Shown: piece by piece, positions 33,030 through 39,092 of the stretch
How positions within the stretch are numbered: position 1 is the stretch's first letter
Layout: every line of letters begins with the position of its first letter
Assembly: GCA_903772945.1 (NCBI GenBank)
Contig: CAICTM010001042.1
Span: 1 to 39,092, forward strand
DNA length: 39,092 nt
Source: Seminavis robusta
Taxonomy: Eukaryota; Bacillariophyta; Bacillariophyceae; Naviculales; Naviculaceae
Direction of reading: 5' to 3'
Position numbers and translations under genes: made by a program
Notes under the pieces: generated by a model
Seen by the model: only the letters and a program-made list of their open reading frames with translations
Database searches by the model: none
Told to the model about the DNA's origin: nothing

Positions 33030-35011
33030 GCGTGGTAGTGCTTGACTCGCACTCCGAACGTCCTGGCATACCGCTCAAATACCTTCTTGGCGATGATGGT
33101 CTGCTCAGCAGACTTCGAGATCTGGAAGTGAACAAATGATAGACCGCTGTAGTGGTCAACAAACACTGTGCTGATGGTATACCTCTTCTTGGTGAGAATG
33201 CCTCTCATCTGACCAATAAACCCTGGTGTTGGCAAGATCATCTGATCGACTCCCACTATTGCACCTGGAGCGTCCGCTGACAGAGGCAGCGCTTGGTTGC
33301 TGGGCGTGCGAGCCCTCCATGGCCGTCTTGTGGCCTTTCCAAACATACAACTTGAGCACTTTGGGGCTCTTGCGGACGCCAGCTTTGACGGAAGATCCCC
33401 GCGTTCTGCCAGCTTTCTGATTCTCTCAAAAGAGAGATGCCCCAGACGGTAGTGCCAAGCTAGGATGTCTGCTTGGTCGGTTCGGTACTTGAGATACCGG
33501 TCGTCGGCAACAGGCTCCACCTCGATCTTGTGAAGGTCCTTCTTCATTCTGAATGTGTGAGTCACGTTCTCCTGGAATTCTTCGCTTCTCTGTTGCTGAT
33601 CAACGGCGTCTGGAGGCAGATCTGGATGCAGTCTTGATTCTACCGACTGCACGGATGAGTCATCGCCTGATTCCTCATCCGAAATTGTGGCTGCTGGCAT
33701 TGCCAGTAGCTCAAACTCATCGATTGGGAGCTTTCCCATCTCCTCTCGAACCTCGGAACAGAACGTGTGCAGCTTGGTGAATGCTGGAGCACTCCTGACG
33801 AGTGCAATGTTGCTGGATGCCGAGAGCTTGATCACTCTCTTGAACTGTCTCTGCTTCCAAAACAGCTCAACTGCGTCTTCGTACGTGGCACACCACGTTC
33901 CTCTCTGTTCTGGGTGGTTTTCGTTTGCGACTCTCGCCCAATGCTGTGGGGACAGCAACCTGTATGGTGTTGCTGTGTTAAAATACGTGTCTGGGATGAG
34001 AAAATGATGGGCTCTGCCTTGTTCATCCTCGATGGTCCACTTGACCGTTCCCTTGTACGTGGCTGTGACTGATCCTCCGATATCTTGCACTGACACTCTC
34101 ACTTTCACTGGAGTATCAACGAAGTCGCACATACAGTTAGTGATGCAACGGGATGAGCAATTGTCAATGGCAATCAGGACTGAGTCCGTGTCATACTGAT
34201 GGTCGTCCGCTGCTCCATTTGTTGTGCCGTTGAGCGACAGCATCACGAGGCTGTAAGCCACCATCGGGCTGCCCTCATCGGTAGCTATCCTGATTCCTGC
34301 CTTCAGCGCATGCAGGAATCTCATGAAGAGCTGGAACGTGGTTGGTTGGGACGCGTCACGAGGAGTCGGTAGGTCCCACATCATGACAGGTGCGTGCTCC
34401 GTGGCCGTGGACGATCGCCCCTTTCCTTTGGGTGTTTCGTCTTCATTTGTTTCTGACTTCTTGTCTTCGCAGTCCGGTACTCCGGCACTGGTGATTGTTG
34501 CCAATTCGTTCAGCGACATGATCAACGCTATCGCCCCGATCGCTCGGGCTGCCACGTCCAACAGGACTCTACTGACATCTCTAGAGGCTCTTCGAAGCTT
34601 CCTGATAAATGGCTTGCATCCTCTTTTTCGTTTTGGGACGTAAGCTGGTCGGTCTTGAGGTGATGTCGCCCACAACAGCAGGGCGTACGTCGTTACGAAG
34701 AACGTCATACATGACGCCCCAAATTCCGTGATCACTGCAGCGTTCACGAGGGTGGCAGAAATGCCATTAAGCGACAGCTGGATCAGCTGAGACATCAGCC
34801 TGATTGGATGGGTGCAGATCGATGCATACACGAACCATGACATCCAATGCCGATTGAACGTAATCGCCCAATCGAAGATAGCTCCAGTACTCTGGGCTGA
34901 TAGAATGGTCATCATCGGCAGGACCGCTTCTTCTTCTACTGCCTTGTCGAGGGCAGTCTCCAGTTTGAAGAGCCAGCGCCGTGATTGACCTATTGCGCTG
35001 CCATGAGACAT
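33013..35011 (-). CDS. Copia pol, upstream part: hydrophobic leader, protease, pre-integrase, integrase start
   Basis: The ATG at 35011 opens about 665 residues in a different frame from gag, 113 bases after the gag stop. The first 190 or so residues are unusual, with several hydrophobic stretches (WMSWFVYASICTHPIRLM, FFVTTYALLLWA, VLLDVAARAIGAIALIM). The protease follows (YDTDSVLIAIDNCSSRCITN, with Asp-Asn-Cys at the active site as in diatom Copia). Next are the gag-pre-integrase zinc segment (HYRLGHLSFERI, CSSCMFGKA) and the integrase with its first two catalytic acids (VGVDQM, HADNGIF). The frame leaves Copia sequence at 33013, where the nested insertion begins, and stops at 33005. Confidence 0.9.
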
Positions 35012-35124
35012 GCTATGGTTTGGGCTAAGAGTAGAGTCCGGAAGACCAACGTAACAAGAAGGTGATCACTAAAGTGATTACAACTAGCTACTACTGTGGC
35101 TACCAATTCTCCACTCCGCCACCA

Positions 35125-36498
35125 TCAAGGGTTCATATCCACGGTGGCTGTTCCAACGTCCTCCATGGCGTTGGCAAGGGCAGTAGCTCCGGCATCATCC
35201 TTGACCTGTGCGCTGGCTGCCATTGCTTCCTTCATTTTGGTACATCCTGTCCTGTGATCGACTCCTTTGTCATTGATCTTGAGGACCCACTTGGTCGTAT
35301 CATGGTAAGGGCAGTACATGTATTCCTTGTTGTTCACGGTCTTCTCCTTTGGCTCACCCTGCTTTGGCTCGACTAGTTTCCATGCGAACTTGTCCGCGCA
35401 CTTGGCCTGCCTTTGAGCTTTCTTTGCCGCCGTGTCACCTCCTTCCGAGATGGAAGGTTTCTTTGCTGCAGGAAAAGCCTTGAGTGACGTGAGCTCAGAC
35501 CTGAGAGCATTGATCTCATGCTCGTCATCAGTCTTCTTGAGCCAAAGGTCCTTGTCGATGAGGATCTTGTACTTCTCGAGAGCCATCTTCATGAGTTCAT
35601 CGTAAGTGATGCCAATCGTTCCATCTTCATATGCTTCTTGCTTCCTGGCAATGTACCTGACAAAGACGGTATCGGAGCAGTTCACGTATCCTGCAAACAG
35701 GTTGTGGAGCATGGGTGGTACTGCCACGCTCTTTGAGTCGAGCTGATGGATCAGATCCCTCACAGCGATGTCGAAGTCCTCAACGTTTGACTTCGCTTTC
35801 TCCATGAGTTGCTCTAGATTGTTCAGGTTGGCCGTGACGATTGTGACTGTCGCCCTGGTTTCGACGGAGACGAGCCTGATCAGTTCGAAAAGCATACACG
35901 TTCCATCTTCCTTCATAACTGGAGCGTTTGGATTCACTCCGGGAGCCACCGCTGCTGATGCATCGACGGTGTATCCCTTGCTGCGAGTCGTCAATCTGTC
36001 CGCAAGTTTGGGAGTGATTGATCCGAGGATAAGCTTTCGGAGGCATGCCGACGCTTGATGTTCCCTTCCTGTCAATCTAAGGTACGTGATGGCATGCGTC
36101 TGGACATCCGTCAACTTGAGGCATCCGTGTTGGGTGGTTATGTTCCTCTGTTCTCCTGATGCGTCAGCAACGATCAGAATTGTTGACCATCCATAGGATT
36201 CCGCCCTTTGGTAGATCTTGCGAAGGAAGTCCTTAAGGAATGCTTCTTTTCCATCATACGGGTGACTGAAGGGTGCCGTGGATGCAATAAAGATCTTGAG
36301 TCCAGTTGATGAGGTGAAATCCCATGCAGCATTGCCAGCTCCTGCGGGAGTAACTGCGAAGGGGACAACCGGAGGAGGCGGTGGTGGCACTGCCTGCGGT
36401 GGCCTGATGGCGTTCAGAACGTCTTGATTCTGTAGTGCTGCCGCTACTGCTGCCTACACGGCGGCTTGGACGAGCGCTTGTACTTGGTCGTTGTCCAT
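35125..36498 (-). CDS. Copia gag-like capsid protein with an early nonsense codon
   Basis: The likely start is the ATG at 36498 (MDNDQVQALVQAAV). Codon 15 is TAG (36454-36456), after which the same frame runs for over 400 residues to 35125. A Pro-rich stretch is followed by a helical gag body (SACLRKLILGSITPKLADRL, TIVTANLNNLEQLMEKAKSN). A putative zinc-binding knot lies near the C-terminus (CPYHDTTKW, then HRTGC) instead of a standard CCHC knuckle. The protein would form the particle. With the stop, this copy could only be made by read-through or from a later start. A read error is possible. Confidence 0.85.
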
Positions 36499-36770
36499 GA
36501 TTGGCTGCCTCGCTGGATTCCTTTCTGGCGTTCCCTTGTTCGGATGAGTTGTCTCTCGGCTTGTTGAACTTGTTCGGCTCGTCTTGCTGCTCTTTCTTCC
36601 CTGGTGGGATATTGAGCTATATCTTCAGAGCTGGAGTCTGAAATCTTGCTGTTGTCTTCCTCAATCTATAGATGGAGGATTTGTGTGGTCGATAGTCCAC
36701 AGGTGCTACCGAGGTGCTCCGTCACAATACTATAGTAAGTTTCGGAGTTGCTCGAAGCATGTAACATTCA
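36499..36770 (-). other. Copia 5' leader between primer site and gag
   Basis: About 270 bases without a long frame, between the putative primer site and the gag ATG; expected place for packaging signals. Nothing specific is seen. Confidence 0.5.
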
Positions 36771-36785
36771 TGCGCAGAGGAAGCG
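36771..36785 (-). promoter_or_regulatory. Putative primer-binding site, complementary to the D-arm of initiator tRNA
   Basis: Directly next to the 5' LTR, the plus strand reads TGCGCAGAGGAAGCG. This closely matches the D-arm of eukaryotic initiator tRNA-Met (GCGCAG-N-GGAAGCG). The minus-strand (element) RNA would therefore pair with an internal tRNA fragment rather than its 3' CCA end. Internal tRNA-Met priming is known for Drosophila copia; the exact site here is inference. Confidence 0.6.
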
Positions 36786-36959
36786 TGAGGGTTTGAGTGC
36801 TACATTGTGACTACAATACTCATTATTCTATTTGATATTCCAACTGATCTCTCCTCAACAATTCAAAGCCATCAGTTGAGAGTATTACTTCCTTGCAGGA
36901 GTGGAAGCAGGCTGACTAGCCAGATTGTTGAGTAGCTCATGATCTCTCACTATCTCACA
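36786..36959 (-). repeat. 5' LTR of the Copia element
   Basis: 174 bp, TG..CA ends, flanked by GGCGTC at 36960. It should carry the element promoter; no clear TATA is asserted. Confidence 0.93.
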
Positions 36960-37384
36960 GGCGTCGTCTCCTCCTTGGCATCTGCAGACATTCCTACCTG
37001 TACTTGCGATAAGAGGTCATTCGCTTCGTTTTGGGCCGGGGCCTGCTCTGGATTGGCGTTATCGTGAGCCTTATTATTGTTAAGTAAGAGCTCGTCATCC
37101 TTTGCGACGTCCGTGTCGTCGACATGGAGTTTGTGCTGCTGGAGGCCACGTTCTTCGAAGAAGCCGCCGGTTGTTCGATAAAAACCTCTCGTGATGCAAC
37201 TGGCACTACCCTCACCACGACAAGCCAACACCACAGCGGCAGAAGAAGACGAGCTTGCCACGTGTTGAGCAGCAACACGCCTGGGGAACCCCCCGTCCGA
37301 GTTTCCACGCCCCGCAGCGTGGAAACTTGAATCCTGATGGGTTCTCGCAACTATGACCCTAATCATGGTTGCCGAGAGGACCAT
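36960..37384 (-). pseudogene. Gene B, 5' fragment separated by the Copia insertion
   Basis: An open frame from an ATG at 37384 (MVLSATMIRVIVARTH) runs to SADAKEETTP, where the element begins. Leaving out the element and one GACGCC copy, the frame continues straight into HHDEKPPSRVQRQQ at 27403 downward and on into the first conserved module. This shows both pieces were once a single exon. The start is uncertain: a better signal-peptide-like stretch (ARLLLPLWCWLVVVRVVPV, about 37210-37270) is in another frame, so an indel may lie here. Confidence 0.75.
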
Positions 37385-37765
37385 CTCACAATTTGCAAAA
37401 TTAATTCCCGCGCTCCTCACCTACAACTCAAGTACATCTCTACATCTCGCAGGTCATCACCTGCGTTCCGGAAATGGATACCCCACATGATGATGCACCG
37501 CATCAGCTCCTCAATGCCTCTCGAACAAGATTACCCTTAAGGCAACGACGCCCGTCCAAGACCACATTTGGCAAGATCGACAGCGGCAACCATGAATCAC
37601 CAAAGCCAGCGACCTAGCCAAGACCAGCCATTGAACTGCCGATCGGAAGAAGGTTGTCTCTCTCTCAGCTCACAATTCTTCATTCAGCCGACGCTGAAGG
37701 CAAGAACCTAGATTAGATTAATCTCTTGCGCCGGCATCAGGTTTCGTATCTTTTCGACCCTCACC
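37385..37765. other. Spacer between gene B fragment and the plus-strand frame at 37766
   Basis: No convincing gene. It lies between divergently oriented reading frames. Confidence 0.5.
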
Positions 37766-38511
37766 ATGGCCAGCTCTAATTTCTCGGATCTCGTCTCTCG
37801 TGCAGCGGCATGGGAGGTGCATGCTCCTAACTACACTGATATCCTCACTTCAGTGGGCGGCGCCTCTAATGCGAATCGTGATGTTGCCTCTTGCGCCATG
37901 AGCCAATTTTGCCTTCGTTCACCTGTCACCTTTGGCTTCGTTCTCCAGAATGACGAAACGAATATCTACATTGGACATTCACTCTACGCGTACCCTGTGA
38001 ATCCTAGCCAGGTCTCTCCCTACGACAATCTCTACGCTATCGTGGTGGGGAACGACCTTCGAAGCGCTATCACGGTGGTCCTTCCTATGTCGGCGTTCGA
38101 GCGCACGGCTGACGTAACCTGCCACAACATGACAGTTATTGACGGAGGAACGATGTTCACCGCCGTGCCGGCTCCTGTGCTACACAGTGGCCCCCACAGC
38201 GGCGGTGTCCCAGATACCGATACCTTCCGGGTCCGCCGTGTGATGCCTCTTCCGTCTATCTCTCGAAGCCGTCCTGTGGCCCGTCCCGAAGGACAGTACA
38301 GTCTTCCCCAGTTCCGTGCGGAAGTCCTGACCCCTGAGTTGACTCACGCGGATCCTGCACGACAGGCTGCCATCGCCCTTTGGTCCACTGGTTCCGCGCC
38401 TGTTGCACATTGGTCGCTGGAGGTCACACGTCCACTAGTAATGCTGCTGCTAACGTGGCGCGCCCATCAGCGCTAACGCGCTCCAACGAAGCACGAACCG
38501 GGTACTCTCCC
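37766..38511 (+). pseudogene. Unknown protein, reading frame truncated at a Copia LTR
   Basis: The ATG at 37766 opens MASSNFSDLVSRAAAWEVH and the frame stays open to 38476. From about 38415 another frame looks more protein-like (AGGHTSTSNAAANVARPSAL) and stays open exactly to the putative LTR start at 38512. This suggests a one-base shift followed by truncation through insertion. The body has strand-like hydrophobic segments (VTFGFVLQNDETNIYIGHSL, YAIVVGNDLRSAITVVLPMS) and a Pro/Arg-rich C-terminal part. I do not recognise a family; it may be a host gene or part of another transposon. Confidence 0.5.
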
Positions 38512-38756
38512 TGTTAGCTAGTAATACTGCAGCTTATTGGGGAGTAATTGGTTTTAGATTAAGCTGAAAAGCAAAAGTGAGGATTTTCTGGTGGTGCATA
38601 GCAATTCTTGTGATTGAATTGGATATAAGGACCCCCGTAGCACTTTAGACCTAAAACTCCCTTGGTTCCTTGCATGATGAATTTCATGCGAACCGGACTA
38701 GATGTTATAATACACGAGTCAATAGTAAAGAGGTGTCAGGTATGTTTCCTCCAACA
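38512..38756 (-). repeat. Putative 3' LTR of a second Copia element
   Basis: Just downstream of a Copia RNase H end, the minus strand reads TGTTGGAGG at 38756 and reaches GCTAACA at 38512, giving 245 bp with TG..CA ends. The partner LTR is outside the window, so the borders are inferred from the termini only. Confidence 0.45.
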
Positions 38757-38804
38757 CACTCCTGCACGGTGCCCTAAGTGGCTACCGTGGAACGAATAAA
38801 TAAA

Positions 38805-39092
38805 TTAGGCAATCAAACAAGGGGTGGATGCCCATGATGAAAGCCCTGTGCTCGTGAAGAGCTTGCCCTGAAGGGGCTTCGTGAAAAAATCTCCACGCAT
38901 CTCCAAGGTGGGGCAGTACACAACTCTAAGGTTGCCTTTTCCAATCTGGTCATGAATAAAAAAGAAACGAATGTTGTTAGCCCGAGTTCTTTTGCCCGAA
39001 CTGCTTTGCCATTCTCTGCAAGAATGATCGTGCTTTTGTTGTCCTGCATGAGATGTTGTCCTTCACAACATCCCCTGCTCTTCAAGGAACAC
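38805..39092 (-). pseudogene. Second Copia element: RNase H C-terminus, partial and frameshifted
   Basis: From the window edge the minus strand encodes MQDNKSTIILAENGKA, then the frame shifts by one base near 39000 and continues KRTRANNIRFFFIHDQIGKG, VVYCPTLEMRGDFFTKPLQG, to a TAA at 38805. These are standard Copia RNase H and tail motifs. It differs from the first element and has its own LTR. Upstream pol lies beyond the window. Confidence 0.88.

Larger units (their letters stand above)
27404..36959 (-). mobile_element. Ty1/Copia LTR retrotransposon (CoDi-like) inserted in gene B, with a nested insertion
   Basis: Two 174-bp direct repeats (27404-27577 and 36786-36959) bound the element. On its coding strand the LTR begins TGTGAGATA and ends AACCCTCA. 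They differ at one base (T/C at 27569 vs C at 36951 side). GGCGTC flanks both ends (27398-27403 and 36960-36965), a 6-bp target duplication. The internal order on the minus strand is gag, protease, integrase, reverse transcriptase, RNase H, which is Copia order. It is not intact: gag has an early stop and the integrase carries a 2.7-kb insertion. Near-identical LTRs mean a recent insertion. Confidence 0.93.

Noticed and set aside
36771..36785. A tRNA gene fragment
   Set aside because: Only the D-arm matches and it abuts an LTR exactly, as a primer site should; the rest of a tRNA is absent.

Overview
This is a nuclear window from a eukaryote, most likely a pennate diatom; that placement is inference. 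The support is: short GT-AG introns (64-157 bp); a secreted Kelch plus leucine-rich-repeat protein of diatom type; Pro-Thr stalks; BspA/DUF285 repeats; RxL sites like those in diatom silica-associated proteins; and a Copia element whose protease reads IDNCSSRCITN, as in diatom CoDi-type elements.

Layout. At 1-2782 (minus) is a Kelch/LRR secreted gene with several frameshifts whose 3' end leaves the window. At 2783-5184 is intergenic DNA with a cluster of TACCGGTA palindromes and small dispersed repeats. At 5185-15887 (plus) is gene A, a 14-exon gene for a giant (about 3,200 residues) mosaic extracellular protein: signal peptide, N-terminal module, six Cys-rich modules of about 225 residues, a beta-rich domain, two Pro-Thr stalks, and a BspA-type repeat tail cut into small exons (one of only 7 nt). 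At 17316-18726 (minus) is a membrane-anchored three-KH-domain RNA-binding protein. At 19352-20454 there are weak coding signals only. At 21189-37384 (minus) is gene B, an inverted paralogue of gene A. It is dead: a 9.5-kb Copia element (27404-36959, 174-bp LTRs, 6-bp target duplication) splits its first exon, and it also carries a 26-bp tandem duplication, a nonsense codon, a lost splice donor and several frameshifts.

The Copia element is itself broken by a nested 2.7-kb insertion (30306-33012, 17-bp target duplication) in the integrase core. On the right, an unrecognised plus-strand reading frame (37766 onward) runs up to the LTR of a second Copia element whose RNase H end is cut by the window edge.

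Function and caution. Genes A and B define a cell-surface or extracellular-matrix protein family built from one apparently undescribed Cys module, with RxL-like sites at fixed places in each module. That suggests a precursor cut into pieces, comparable to silaffins (inference). Single-base indels also occur in genes that otherwise look intact (the KH gene, and C-runs in the gene A stalk), so some of them may be assembly errors. The LTR insertion, the 26-bp duplication and the nonsense codon are harder to explain that way.
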